A stretch of DNA of 64,000 nucleotides, taken from assembly GCA_013398955.1 (NCBI GenBank), contig VWPU01008508.1, forward strand, positions 124,001 to 188,000. Reading direction: 5' to 3'. The notes beneath the pieces are model-generated. The model did no database searches, was not told the origin of the DNA, and saw only the letters and a list, made by a program, of their open reading frames with translations. The translations under genes were made by a program, and so were the position numbers. The stretch's first letter is position 1. Each line of letters begins with the position of its first letter. The DNA is from Callaeas wilsoni (Eukaryota; Chordata; Aves; Passeriformes; Callaeidae). Below are positions 1 through 11,300 of the stretch, piece by piece.

Positions 1-71
1 TCAACAGAAATTTGTTGGTGTTCTAGACCGAAACTTGGCTTAAAAGAACAGTGGGTATTTACATTGAGTAA

Positions 72-111
72 CCTAGTGTAAAATACCTGGTGTAAAATCT
101 GGTGTAAAATA
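72..111. repeat. Short tandem repeat, about 13 bp x 3
   Basis: Three consecutive near-copies of the unit CCTGGTGTAAAATA are visible at 72-85, 86-98 and 99-111. They differ by one substitution (CTAG versus CTGG) and by the presence of the edge bases. It is a local slippage-type duplication with no sign of function. Confidence 0.8.
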
Positions 112-389
112 CCACCTATACCTAATCCCAAAAAGCCATTATTTTTTAGAATATTTTCCATTTCCTCTTTCTAACTCAAATTACTTTTATGTGAGCCTTC
201 CCAGATGAAAGCAGCAACTTACACAACCACATTCCAACAGCTGCTACACTAGAAAATATCAATAGATAAAAATATGTTGAATGACATAAAAATCAAACAG
301 GAATGGACAGGGATGTAAACTGAATTCATAAGGTTGTAAGAAAATGTAAGAGAAACAGCTCTACAGACACCAAAGTCAGTGCAGAAGGA

Positions 390-1108
390 AGGGAAAAAAG
401 TGCAGGAGCCAAGATTCCCCTGCCGCCCATGGTGCAGCCCATGGTGAGGCAGCTGTGCCCCTGCAGCCCATGGAGGATCCCACATGTGAGCAGGTGGATG
501 AGCCCTGAAGGAAACCAGCCCATGGAGAGCCCACCCTGGGGCAGTCTATTCCCGAGGGACCTGTACCCATGGATGGGAACCACACCAGAGCAGTTCGTAA
601 AGAACTGCTGCCTAGTGAGAAGAACCCATACAGGAGCAGTTCTAGTAGGACTGTCCTGTGGGAACGACCCCACACTACAGCAGGGAACCAGTGTGAGGAG
701 GAAGGAGAGGTAGAAAAGAAGTGTTTAGGACTGGCCAAAATCCCTCTTCCCATCCCTCTTGTGGTGCTTGAGGAGGGAACTAGGTAGAAGATTTGAGAAT
801 GAAGTTGAGTCAAGATGGAAATGAGAAATGGTGAGACGGTGTTTTCAGTTTTGCATTTGTTTCTCACTATCCCACTCTATTTAAAACAAACAAACAAACA
901 AAAAACCAAAAAACCTCAATAAATTAAATAAATCTCTGCCCGGGTGAGTTTGTTTTGCCAGTGATGGTAACTGGCAGTGATGTTAAGTGCTCACCCTGTC
1001 TTCATCCTGACATTAACTTTTTCATCTTAATTTCTCTCATTATTGTGTTGAGGAGTGTGAGAGAGGCTGAGTGAGGATCTCGTTGCCAGGCAGGGCTAAT
1101 CTGCCACA
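390..1108 (+). mobile_element. Endogenous retrovirus fragment, ERVL-type repeat block plus LTR 3' end
   Basis: From about 395 to 700 the sequence is a degenerate repeat built on phrases such as GCAGCCCATGG and ACACCAGAGCAGTTC. I recognise this as the repetitive stretch next to the LTR in bird ERVL-like elements. It includes a perfect 7-bp hairpin (GCAGTTC at 590-596, GAACTGC at 602-608). Downstream come a TATA-like CTATTTAAAA near 877, an AATAAATTAAATAAAT polyadenylation cluster at about 917-932, and a pyrimidine-rich tail ending in CTGCCACA at 1101-1108, which fits an LTR 3' terminus. I could not place the 5' edge exactly and found no target duplication, so the element is probably 5'-truncated. 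It holds no gag, pol or env reading frame; the open frames here are short artefacts of the repeat. The family assignment is from memory of the pattern, not from a search. Confidence 0.7.
884..905. repeat. (AAAC)n microsatellite
   Basis: About five AAAC units lie inside the ERVL-type element, just before its polyadenylation-like cluster. Confidence 0.85.
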
Positions 1109-4100
1109 ATGGCACATGTCTCTCGGTCAGGAACTGTTTAATGGCCCCATTTTGGGCGCAGGCATAGCATTTATACTTTAGAAACTCCCAACATGAGACA
1201 ATAAGAAAATCAAATGTTTTCAAGAGGTGTAGAGAAGATAAAGGGGGAAAATAATCACTGGGGACTCAGAAAAACTTACAAGACCATCAAGGACTGACAG
1301 GCACTTCATATATGCTTTTATTACTACAGATGTAGAAAATTGATGCTGTGTTTTGCACAATACAACCTGTTCTGACACATTTGTCATGTATGCTAACCAC
1401 CTTCTATGGTGTTTCCTAGATTTCCCTGACTTGAATTCTTACCCCAAGAGGTGCTCTGATTTTGCCAAGACTGATTTATGCATTTCTCCAGAAGATACTA
1501 GAGTGGTTGTTCCTCTAGTAAAATCCTGGTCACCCCTTTCAGCATCATGAAACTGAGTTCTCTTTGCAGCTCCTGCCTAAGAGTTACTGAAGGACTTGAC
1601 CCATAATTAGGTGGATTGCAGATACATTTACAAACCACAACATTTTAAACAACAAGAACAGATGTATTGTCTCTGTAATTACTGTGGAGAAATCAGGGAT
1701 TATATTTGACCAATGAGCTAATATATCAATACATTCAAAGTGTTTATAAAGTGAAATACAAAGAAAACTTGTGCACAGAAAGATGAGAAACACTATCAGT
1801 TCAGAGGCATGTTCAGATCAGCACTGAAGAATTTGTACTTCACGAGTCTGAAGGCTAAGGGATGGTTAAACTGAAGCCACATTTTTCTATCTTTTCTGAA
1901 CCAGAATCCAGTCAGCTGCGTTGATTAACTGATGACCGCTCAGGTTTGTTGCCAGCAGTGTTTTGAAACACGGAAGTATTGTGAAAGAAACTGAATTGTG
2001 TCCTTCCATTAAGCAGATAACTGTAGTGGAATCCCTCATCCTTGCTAAAAAAGGTCTACAAGGAAGTGATTCTGGGATCTGCAGCTTCCAATTCATTTTA
2101 TCCCAGTCTTCCTGGGATTCGGTCAAAGGGTTACCTCCTAACCCCTTTTTATTTTCGTAAGAGTTTCTGGAACTGAAGGTGCTTCGGAACAAACGTGTTT
2201 AGTTCAATGAACCAGATTCTTTTAACATAGTTAATTTGTCAGAAATTTTTTTAACAACACTATGTTCCACACCTTGCCCATAGTGCTCAGTACGGAAAGG
2301 ACAAATACACAGATGTGAAGCTTTTCCATGTGAGGGCTTGCTTTTTGTCTGTGAACAAGTACAGTGCAAGATATAATAGAACTACCAATTACCTAAATAA
2401 CCTTTTTGCTTTTTAAAAGTAGAGAAGTCATCAGGGAAACTCACTAATAAATGCCTTTACTAACTATACAACTTGAATTACAGAAGCATTTAGTTAAAAC
2501 TACTCTAACTCTTGTACCATTAAATTCTTTAATAAAGGCACTGTAAAATCCTCCAGACATAGAAAATTTACTGTTTTATAAATAATAGCTATTTTTTACA
2601 GTTCTTAATGCCATGGATGAAAACAAATAAACAAACAAACAAACAAACAATTTTTTTTCCTTAGAATTGGTGATAAAAACAACCAGGTAGAGGGACAATG
2701 CCATTATCCATTCAATGAAGACAGCTCAGGATTAGCGAGGCTTGAGTCCAGTAGATGATTTTAGATGAGTGCATAAGCTTTCAGATGGGGATGAAACCTT
2801 GTGAGAGAAATCCACTTCACCATTAACTGCAGTTAGAACTCAGATTCTACCATGATTTCAAGAGCGACAACCATAAGAGCTGACCAGCAATGATCCTTGA
2901 ACTTTAGGCGCATTTTCAGTTGTGTACCGTACCTGATATATATGGTGTGTAGAATTTCCCACTGGAAGACCTTTTTTTCCATGCCAATAACAAAGTTACC
3001 ATGCCATAAGAAGAAAAGGAGAATATTCCCAAGTCATTTGGTACCTTGTGTGACTTCTGATGGAACATTTAGCACTGTGAATGTGTGTCATGAATCACTT
3101 CAAACCTAGCCATGGATTTCTGGTTCTTTTAAATCCCTTCTGCATCAGACAGTATTAAAGTAGAAGTAGATAATTAATCTTTGGAAGCCCTAGAATTAAC
3201 CATGAAAGCACTGCAGTGTTTGGAGGCAAATACATAAAGAGCAGTAAGTACACTTTAGGTTGGCTATGTGTTTCACTTAGATAACAAACTGTAACCATGC
3301 TGATATGATTTACTTGCTGAAATGCATTTGTAGGGCAAGATCCACAGGTTGGATATTTCTTTCCTTGAGGGAAATCTGGATGGTGAGGTGCATCAGTCTT
3401 TGTATGCCCATTTTCTCTGTGCAGGCTACATTAACGCTCAAACATTTGTCCTTGCTGCTTCACAGCTCTCTGGTGCTTCATCACTTTTTCAGAATGTCAG
3501 TTTGTAACATTGCGCCTGTAGAATTGTTGATTTCCCCTCCACAGCCTGAGAAGTGCTAATATCTCTATCTAGACAATAAATAGCAAGTGCTAGCATCGCT
3601 CCCAATATCTACATTTAAGGAAATAATTGACTCCATCTGAGCCAACTACTTAAAAGTTCATGCAAGCATAACATTCATATAACAATACCGTGACAATCAC
3701 GCTTTGTAAAGTCACATATAAGGAAACAATGTGTGCAGCTCATCAGATCCTCTTTGAGAATGAACATAGCAGTGAAAAAACTCTTTTGGGAGTGTTGACT
3801 GTCTTGGACTGTCTGCAATTTTAGATCTGAGCTATACTTTGATCTTTAGGTTTCTATGATCCATAAAGAATTAGGGTTAGAATATTGTCTCCATGTACAA
3901 AGAAAGCCTGAACAATGTCAATCTCTTGGTGTCCATACGAGCTAATTTCTCAGAGATCTCTACAGTAGTCTCAGCAGTACCGATGTAATCCCTTAGGACC
4001 ATTTTCAGAGTTTAGCAACAGTTCGCCTGAAAGAAGGTTAATTTACAAGCAGTCCTTCTCTAAAGATCAGAATTTTTGAAATGACTATTTTAACATGAAC

Positions 4101-4330
4101 TTTTTAATGAAAAACTTCGAATTTCTGTGGATCAATGTATTCTTAATACTGAAATATGAAACAAAAGTAGACTAATACATCATTTGCTTGCATGAATAAT
4201 TCTTATAAAATATAAGTTAACGCATAGTAAATTTTCTATTTTAGCCAATGTGTTAAAAAAGGGGGAAAAAAAAATCAAAGCTTTAAGGCTAGAATATATT
4301 CAGAAGCGTGAAATTCTGAAGTAAGGGGAA
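1109..4330. other. AT-rich sequence with no recognised gene
   Basis: Both strands hold only short open frames (the longest about 100 codons, in antisense pairs near 1.9-2.2 kb) with no recognisable domain. I see no CR1 3' end, LTR terminus or RNA gene. The only ordered sequence is an (AAAC)n microsatellite at 2626-2650 followed by a T-run. Very old, diverged repeats cannot be excluded by eye. Confidence 0.6.
2626..2650. repeat. (AAAC)n microsatellite followed by T8
   Basis: Roughly six AAAC units run directly into a short poly-T tract. It is a simple repeat, possibly the remains of a retroposon tail, but no element body is recognisable on either side. Confidence 0.9.
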
Positions 4331-4334
4331 GGTC

Positions 4335-4690
4335 TTACCCATGACTTCTTTGATACTTTAAGAAGGCCACCAGGGAGCTGGAGCTGCAGAGGGCAGTGTT
4401 CCCCCTTCCCTGAGAGCTTCTCCTGGCTGGGGGCGAGCAGCCAGACCCTTGCTGAGGGCTCAGCCCCTTCTCCTAGCAAAGGGGTCCCCCGGACCCCAGG
4501 AGACAAAGTCTCACGGTGTTGGAGGCAGCAGTTCCAGCACAATGAACAAAGAACCAAGAGCAAGAAATTGATCCCAGCCCTGACACGGGTTTCATTTTCC
4601 AGGACTGAAGGTCACGGTGGGAAACCCGAATACCTGATGTGGGTATCAAACTCCAGAGGATGGGAGGGCTGCACAAGCCAAGTGGCTCTG
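4335..4690 (-). other. Unclassified GC-rich patch, possible retroelement remnant
   Basis: This stretch is clearly richer in G and C than its surroundings and carries CAGG/CTGG-rich words. On the minus strand it opens an 87-codon frame (4300-4563) with a hydrophobic N-terminal stretch and no recognised domain. The abrupt compositional edges resemble inserted sequence such as an LTR, but I see no TG...CA termini, polyadenylation signal or flanking duplication that proves it. A host exon or an ancient repeat would look similar. Confidence 0.25.
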
Positions 4691-4959
4691 GTAATTACTC
4701 ACAAGGGTAGGTGGGCACAAGCAATCACAAGAAGAAACGTTGGCTTAATGTATGTGTTCCATTCTGTTAACCCATCCTGTGAGCATAACACACAGAGAAG
4801 GTTTCTGACAATTAAAAAATGCATGTTAATAAAATGCTATGTAGGCACAAAAATTCACTATTTTTTGTACAAAACCTTCAGTGTCTGGAGACCCAGAAAC
4901 TTCAAGAGTTCCAGCTGTCTTCAGCACCATTTCTTGAAACACTTTCCCAAATGCTGGCC

Positions 4960-5002
4960 AAAAAAAAAAAAAAAAGGAAAAAGAAAAAGAAAAGAAAGAG
5001 TG
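4960..5002. repeat. Poly-A followed by a GAAA-rich purine tract
   Basis: Sixteen A residues are followed by GGAAAAAGAAAAAGAAAAG-like sequence. It gives Lys/Arg runs in one frame and Phe/Ser runs in the opposite one, which makes the overlapping open frames here look coding when they are not. Confidence 0.9.
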
Positions 5003-6084
5003 CCTTTCTAGACGTTGCTGGATACTGCTGCAGTGGTCATGGAGCAAGCAGCGAGCAGGACGAAGAGCAGTCCGTCCTGACAAACACTGCAGAGCCATTA
5101 CTCTTGCTTCATCCCTGGGCCACTGAATTGCAGCTCTGGACCCCACTCATCCCCCAAGCATGGAACCAGATAAAATAAATTTATAAAAATAATCCCTTTG
5201 TCCTTTGATCTACATAACAGGAAAAAAGGAACCTATTGTCCCTCATTAAGATGTTTCTGTTAATTGCCATACTGTGTGGCATGAAAATATGGTTCTCTGA
5301 AATCTGTTTCAAACCCATGCAATTATAATTTTGAAAATGTAATGCATTAATTTAAAACACAGTCTATTAATGTTCTCTTTTTCAGAGTGATACTTAGAAT
5401 AGAATTAATATTCAAATGAGAGCAGGTTTTGACAAACACAATAAGCTCAAGTTGGTCTCAGTAAAATTATTTCTGAAGACAAAAATACTAAAAATCTATA
5501 GATACTCAAATCTATATATTTCATATGTAGGTATATCATATATAAACTTGCACATACAGACTACAGATTTGCTAAATAAACAGTATTAACACTTTGGGAA
5601 AAATTACCAAGGAGTTTTTTTTTTTAATGAGTAGACAGTAAATAAGTAAGTTTTGGCGTTTGCTTTAAAAATACTTACCTTTTTCAAGAAAATCATAGTT
5701 TTTTACATATACTCAGCAATACATTTAATATGATATATTCTTTTAATAAAGTTGGGATCTGATCATAAAAAATTTAGGCTCTGAATTTTCTCCTCAGAGA
5801 CTAAGACTATCAAGAATTTCTAAATTCTTACTGAAGAACATGTATCATTTTAATCATAAGAATTATTATAATTTATCTCTGATTTTACTTGAAAATAAAA
5901 CATATTGCTGGTTTTATGGCAAGAAATATACACCATACATCCCTTCAATGAACAGAACAATGACAAAACAGGACAAATTGGCCAACAGACCAAAAGCCAC
6001 CAGAAAAACATAACTTTAAATGAAATTAACAGATCACCTGCTCTTAATGCCTGTCAAGAACTGGGTGGTTCTTAGCATAATAAA

Positions 6085-6170
6085 GTAGGAGTAGGAGTAG
6101 GAGTAGGAGTATAATAATAATAATAAAAAAATTATATTATATAATAATAATAATAATAATAATAATGATA
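6085..6170. repeat. Compound microsatellite (GTAGGA)n-(ATA)n
   Basis: About four GTAGGA units are followed by ATA/AAT trinucleotide repeats, interrupted by an A-run and a short ATTATATTATAT palindromic portion. A compound repeat of this length is likely to vary in length between individuals. Confidence 0.92.
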
Positions 6171-7347
6171 GATGCTGTTCTAACTTGAATTTGGTTTTCT
6201 ACCCTTCAAAGCTCCAGCAAAGACATTTTAATCATGTCTCATTGCCCCTCAAAACCCCTTTCTTTACTGCACACTTGAATTATGTCAGTCAAAGTCTTGT
6301 GTTGAAAACAAAATTGGGAAGAGAGAGGTGTGATCATAGAAAGGAGAAAATCTATACCCGGTAGCAGGTAAGCTAATTCAGGCCACAGTGCATATCATAT
6401 ATTTTGCAACAGTATTTTTTCTTAAAACTTAGGAAGATCGTATCTCGGGAAAGATGCAATTTTCTGGAAGAAATTTAGTACAGCATAATGCCAAAGCAAT
6501 AAATGGTCTGGAAAATTTCTCAAAGTTATGCTATCATTGATACCTTTTTTCAACTGTATGCAGAGGGCTATATTTAAGTAGCATCATAAATATTAGCTTA
6601 TTATTAATAGCAGTCAACGTTTTTAAAAGAAATTATTCTTCTAAGTTATATTACATCCCAGTAATGTGCTGAAAAGTGGAATCTCATGAAACTGAAAAAA
6701 ACCATGTATTGTTTCAACACCACTGGGAAAAAGAAGTGAAATTCAATTAGATGTCTTATGTTGGAGTCCCCAGTACTAAATCAGGCTTTGTTTATTAATC
6801 CACAATAAGTAATATCATCTGGTTAGAAAAAAAAAAAAGAAAAGTCTATATGACAAAAGAACAGGAGGCAGTTCTAGCTCTATGTATGGAAACAGCCCCC
6901 AGGAAATCCGCTGTGCATGCATGCTCAGAGGAATTCAGTCAAAAAGGGAATTTTTTCCAGAAAAAAGCTCACAGAAGCACCCTTTCTGGAATCAGTTTCC
7001 CATCTTACTTGCATAGACTATGGAAATCATTTAATCTGAGGTCTCTACAAAAAGGATTTTCTTATGGTGGTCAAAATTCTTGTGCCCCATCCTCCCTGTG
7101 TTTTGGCTCTTGCTGGGATGTCCATTCTGTCTGTGCTGCTGGTGCTGTGAGGTTTTGAAAATATATTGTGCTTATGACCTAGTGAAAGTGCTGTCTTTTA
7201 AACTGTGATCTCCAAGAGCTGATGACCAGGCCGAGGTTGTACTTTCTCCAGTGTGCCCTTCAGTCTCACTCCCAGCGAGACTGGGAGATCTGTCACTGTG
7301 TGCTGTGGTTGCCTCCTGGCCCACATGCTCAACGGTTTTTTGGTTTG

Positions 7348-7361
7348 TTTTTTTTTTTTTT
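7348..7361. repeat. Poly-T tract
   Basis: A run of 14 T residues preceded by GGTTTG-type sequence. It is a simple repeat, and no element body is recognisable beside it. Confidence 0.85.
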
Positions 7362-7519
7362 CCCTACAATATTTGGAATCCATTTTTTGTCTCAAGACCA
7401 TTCCTAATTGAAATAGCCTATTAAATCCTCTTATCCTTCAAATTAAGGTAACCAAGTCCCAACTGTTAATTGGTAAGGACAAAGACATAAGGAAAGGAAC
7501 ACAAAAGGGCAGATAAAAT

Positions 7520-7845
7520 AGAAGACAGAAGGAATTACTGTCTTATGAAGAGAGACTAGAGAAGTCTGAAGACTGTTCAATTGAGATTTAAAAAAATCCT
7601 GAAGAGTGAGTATGAATGTATAACCAGATCACAACCCTTATATTATACAACTAGAGAGCAGTCATTAACGCTTGTAGCTTACTAGCTTAAATGAGTTTTA
7701 AAAGCTACTGTTTCATTCACTGCACATTGAATTTCCGGAATTCATTGGCACAGGAGGTTGTGAAGGTAGACAGTATCTGCAGATTCAAAAAGGATCAGAA
7801 ATTTAATGACTAATAGGTCTCTAAACAGAAATATAAACCTTCCAA
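7520..7845 (+). mobile_element. CR1-like LINE, old 3'-terminal fragment
   Basis: The order of phrases matches the region encoding the C-terminal end of the reverse transcriptase and the 3' part of an older CR1 subfamily: AAGGAATTACTGTCTTATGAAG, a run resembling 'agagagactagagaag', then GGAATTCATTGGCACAGGAGG and a tail like 'gatcagaaatttaatgactaataggtct'. The frame is broken by stops and indels, so this is a dead fragment. It is more diverged than the other CR1 copies in the window, which suggests an older insertion. Edges are approximate and rest on recognition by eye. Confidence 0.6.
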
Positions 7846-7989
7846 TGTTGTGGTGACTGAACCAACCACAGTAATGCCCAGGAGGCCACATAGCCCAGAT
7901 AAAGAGGTTTGGTGGGCTGGCTCCAAAGGTTGAATCCCCCTCTGTGAGAATGGCTTCTCCCATTGAATTCCTGTGACCTGATGTAGGCT

Positions 7990-8385
7990 CAGTCTGTCTG
8001 ATTGACAGTTGACAGACACCCCTTGTATCTCCTAAGAAAAGGTAGCCAGATCCGTCCTGCCCTTCCCTTCTTCCTATAGGTCACTGCTATGTCATCCTTG
8101 CCTCCTTCCCTGGACCCCTTTTAAATGCACCCTGGGTGGAAGTTCCTTCCTTCTCTGTGTCCGGACCCCTTCAAGGGAGTTTCTACAATAAACCCTTGGA
8201 ATACCGACCGAAGGGCTGCCTCACTCATTAATTTCTGGTTACGCTTGGGCAATCCATAAGCTCCGTGCCTTCCACCGCACGGGCGAGGGAGCTGCTAACG
8301 AGGCACAGTGCCACAGAGTGTCCTCCTCTCGTGTTGGGCACCTCTGGACAAGCTGCAGCTTTCCCGGCCCAGCCAGCGCACTAGT
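7990..8385 (+). mobile_element. Probable solo or partial retroviral LTR
   Basis: A GC-richer block with promoter-like order: TTTTAAATGC (TATA-like) near 8118, then ACAATAAACCCTTGG (polyadenylation signal) near 8186, then a C/G-rich downstream part resembling R-U5 that reads through to about 8380. The order of TATA, AATAAA and U5-like tail about 200 bp long fits a plus-strand LTR. No clean TG/CA pair with a target duplication could be fixed, so the borders are estimates. No retroviral coding sequence is next to it. A non-LTR repeat or a decayed gene 3' end remains possible. Confidence 0.45.
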
Positions 8386-11300
8386 GTATTAATATATTCC
8401 AATACTTCTAATATAAAGATGGTGGATGCTAGAGAAATTATGAAATAAATCATCTAAAAATATCGTTCAGGTTTCCCTACTTGTTCCATCTCATTCTGTT
8501 TTAAAAACAGAATATTGTGTGACATGAATCATTCTGAGCCAGCAGGGCATTTTTGATGTCCTCACATCATTGTTCAGCCTCTGATAGTTCCAGTACCTTT
8601 CTCTGGGCTAGGTTATGCTAGGCACCATTAAAAATTTTTTCAGGTAAGATGCAGAAATTCCAGAAGCAAAATTCCTTGGCTTTGTATAATTTAATAGTAC
8701 AGACATAGTTAAATGAAACAGTATTCAGAACTTGATAAAAAAAACCCACTCCATATTTAATTCACTTTACAGTCATTAACTAAAAATTTTACTTTCCTAA
8801 TTCATGATGCAGTTCATGTAGAAGATAACACTAATTTAGAAAGAATTTTTTATGTAAATATGGATTTCTCTACAATTATCTAATCCATTTGCAGTTTTAG
8901 ATCCCTATGCTTTGCTAATGTACTGTAAACTTTCTCTTTCAAAATTAGGTATATTGTTTAGATATAAAGAATGAAATATAACTATATCAAGATTCACTTA
9001 CAATATAATAGACTAGGAAAGTCTATCAGAAGTTTAATAGAAGAAAAGTGACATTGATTATCCATATTGCTGCTTGATAAAATCTTATTTTGCCTTGTTA
9101 TTTTTGAAGATTGAAATACTTACATTGAATTTGATTTTGATAGATATTCTTAGTTTATTAAACAAAGGAGCTTGTAAAAATCACAGAATCACATAATCAG
9201 AGATTATGACACAATATTATAACAATGTAATTAATAAACTTATAGTGCTCTTGCCTGATAAATATTTCAACTCCAATACTATAATTCGTCAAAGTCTTTG
9301 ATGTTGTCAAGTATCTTTGTTGTCTTTAGTAACCATCTACCTCATTCATATCAGAAATTTTTAAAAATCCTGCAATTTTATATAATCCTTGTAATAAATT
9401 CCCATTCAGTTTCATTTTTCTAGGAAAAACAGACTCCAGTATCACAGTCTGAATCTACTCAGACTTTACCAGAAATCTCTTCATGCACACTGTTACTCTT
9501 CCTTTGGTGCATGCACAATCTTCCTCTTCAAGTGCACCGACACTCATGGAGATTCTACATAAAGTAAAACCGAATCTCATTTGCTGGTATTTTTCCATAT
9601 TGACTTTAAAGATGATAGGTAAGGTAAGAAAAATGAAAATATACACTTAATTGTTCTTTAAACTCTGAAGATGTCACAAGGTGTTTTGAACAATATTTAA
9701 AATCTTTTGCGTTATCTTAATTAGGACCCATTATCCCTCAAATTCCATACACAAACAGGGAAGTGTACCATTTTCGTTCAGCCTCTCATTATACTGAAAC
9801 ACTGGATTCGCTTTTATTTATTACTTTTTGTATATAACAGCATGCATATGGCTGGTATGTTCCTTGTAACAAAAAGTCCCACCAAGAGGGTTTTTCAACT
9901 TTTCAGTGTTGTTAGATGATATCAAAGGGGCAGAAAAGCAGAGTCAAACGGGCTGTGAGACTAAAGAACCAGGAGAAATGCAATTAGACAGGAAGCAGAG
10001 TGGTGAGCACCCCTGGAGAGACTATTTGTCCAGGCTAGAATAAAGGACTCATTCAAGTAGGTCATCAAGTGTATAAGACATCTGTGGTAGAAATAAACAA
10101 AACGTGATGAAAGTAGTGCTGAGATGATAGCAGTCAGAGCACAGAGCATGTGCATAGAAAATGAGAGAGATGTAAGCAGGGGCAACATCAATGCAAGAAC
10201 CAAGGGAGAGCATAAAACGTTTGTGATGGCATGTCATAAGCCAGGAAGCTGGATGGAAGACAGTTGTAAAAGCAGGAGAGAAAGAAGTTGCTAGCATGGT
10301 ACAGTGACATGCAGGACAGGAAGGAACTTGTTGAAGGCAAAGAGTGCCAAGGTGAAAAACAACATGTCCAAGTGGTAGCACAGGAGAGACAAGTGGAAGG
10401 GTGTTACCAGCTGCAGGGTGAGAGGCGAGGGCACAGGAGCTCCTGCATTTCCCTCAGTGGCAGTGTGCTTCCAGCAGAGATGAGGTCTCTGTGCAGGATG
10501 AGGTACACAAAGGGTAGGGAAAGGGGACAGAGGCATACAGAGCTCAAGTGAGATCAGAATCTTTGATCACCCTTGATTAAGTCTGGACTGAGAAAGAGGC
10601 AACTTATGGCTAAGGAGGTTGAAATACTAGAAGAGAAAAATAGAAAAGAGAAAATCACAAATGCAGGAATCAAAGTTCAGGGGAAAACTAAAATTTTGTC
10701 TTAAACTTTTGCTGTGGTACTGTTACTGCTTCTGGAAATCATAGTTTCTCTGTGCCTGAGAGTGGAATGACACATCATCCCCAGAATAATCAAGCAAAAA
10801 CTTTTGGGTACGATAGAACCACAACATCAGTAAATTCTGGGAGGACATAATGAAAATGTAATGCCAGTGGTGTCTTCCTCATGTGAGTTGCAGTATGAGG
10901 CATGAGGAAGAGAGACATCCAGCCATGGTATCCAGGACACGTGTGATGTTTTCATGGCATCAAGCAGAAAATGTGTGCCACTGACTATGTAATTGTATCT
11001 TTTAAGCAGTTAACATAGGGGTTTTTTAGGAAAATATAAAGCTTTTATTTGTGAAGCGTGATGTTGTGATGAAAAAAAAATTAAGCTAGGAGCAGGAATA
11101 CCACTTTTATGCCGCAGGTGTTACCAGTCACATAATAGGTATCTAACAGGTACATGGCTGTCAACCCTGTCACACTTCCTTGAGCAGTCTACAGCTGAAA
11201 TTATTTTTTTAGCCTTCATCACTATTTTTTACTCCTGACAAGCTAGGAGAAGTGAAAAAAGTTTAAATAAGAATCCTTGAATGTAGATTTCCAGTTTCAC

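Larger units (their letters stand above)
5003..7519. other. AT-rich stretch with no recognised gene
   Basis: No coding frame of conserved type is visible. It contains the compound microsatellite at 6085-6170, a poly-A run near 6828, a poly-T run at 7348-7361, and a somewhat GC-richer portion at about 6850-7330 whose 102-codon plus-strand frame resembles nothing I know. No LTR or LINE landmarks were seen before about 7520. Confidence 0.6.

Noticed and set aside
376..867. 163-codon minus-strand open frame, the longest in the window
   Set aside because: It lies antisense across the ERVL-type repeat block and LTR, and its length follows from repeated GC-rich units. No recognised domain.
4819..5178. 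119-codon frame with a lysine-rich stretch and a downstream AATAAA-like string
   Set aside because: The lysine run is translated poly-A/GAAA simple repeat and the antisense frame is equally long. No domain recognised.
9182..9205. Possible minus-strand CR1 tail (CACAGAATCAC-like)
   Set aside because: Too short and isolated; the TTGGAAGGGACC-type motif that should follow is missing.
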